Assembly (NCBI GenBank): GCA_038248745.1
Contig: JBBRXC010000106.1
Coordinates: 1-5,642, forward strand
Direction: 5' to 3'
DNA: 5,642 nucleotides
Source: JAENWH01 sp038248745
GTDB taxonomy: Bacteria; Bacillota; Clostridia; Peptostreptococcales; Anaerovoracaceae
A program made the position numbers and the translations under genes. A model generated the notes under the pieces. That model searched no databases. It was not told where the DNA came from and saw nothing but the letters and a program-made list of their open reading frames with translations. Of this stretch, positions 5,569-5,642 are shown piece after piece (within the stretch, counting starts at the first letter, position 1; each line of letters opens with the position of its first letter).

Positions 5569-5642
5569 ATGATGAATAATTTAAGAGTAAATGAAACAAG
5601 TAAAAATATCAGAGCCCTGGCGTTTCAGGCGTTAAAAGGAAA
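5569..5642 (+). CDS. Start of an unidentified gene (3' truncated by window)
   Basis: Two consecutive ATG codons (5569 and 5572) open a frame that stays open to the window end, giving 24 complete codons: MMNNLRVNETSKN then IRALAFQALKGK. A modest AGGAAAG site (5555-5561) lies 7 bases before the first ATG, and a good promoter lies upstream. The RALAFQALKGK stretch resembles the basic N-terminal segment before the first membrane helix in small clostridial membrane proteins such as the DUF975 type, but too little is visible to assign a family. It has its own promoter and is probably unrelated to 4-hydroxybutyrate metabolism. Confidence 0.6.
   Translation, partial: MMNNLRVNETSKNIRALAFQALKG

Overview
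The window is AT-rich, with strong Shine-Dalgarno sites, near-consensus sigma-A-type promoters and closely spaced genes all on the + strand. Its genes belong to amino-acid/GABA fermentation. This points to an anaerobic Firmicute of the class Clostridia. The dehydratase, CoA-transferase and dehydrogenase closely resemble, from memory, the Clostridium aminobutyricum proteins AbfD, AbfT and AbfH, so a relative of that organism is likely. The species cannot be fixed from the sequence alone.

Layout. Positions 1-528 hold the C-terminal part of adenylosuccinate synthetase (purA), a housekeeping gene closed by a long hairpin at 590-623. Positions 624-790 are an AT-rich regulatory region with one very good promoter (TTGATA-N17-TATAAT, 718-746) and a weaker one (623-651). 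Then follows a five-gene set: a stand-alone NFU/NifU C-terminal-domain Fe-S protein (791-1069); 4-hydroxybutyryl-CoA dehydratase abfD (1140-2612); an 87-residue cysteine-rich protein of unknown function (2680-2943); 4-hydroxybutyrate CoA-transferase abfT (2972-4288, TTG start); and NAD-dependent 4-hydroxybutyrate dehydrogenase abfH/4hbD (4339-5457). A strong intrinsic terminator (5466-5502) closes it. A new promoter (5504-5532) then drives a gene beginning at 5569 that runs off the window.

How the genes work together. AbfH reduces succinate semialdehyde to 4-hydroxybutyrate with NADH. AbfT moves CoA from acetyl-CoA or another acyl-CoA onto 4-hydroxybutyrate. AbfD, a [4Fe-4S]/FAD enzyme, removes water in a radical-type reaction to give crotonyl-CoA, which feeds butyrate formation. 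The operon is bounded by purA and by a terminator, and it holds no succinate-activating genes (cat1, sucD) or GABA transaminase. Succinate semialdehyde must therefore come from elsewhere, most simply from 4-aminobutyrate. The two small cysteine-containing proteins flanking abfD are the least explained part, and a role in the dehydratase's Fe-S cluster is a reasonable but unproven idea. No mobile element, CRISPR array, tRNA or rRNA was seen.
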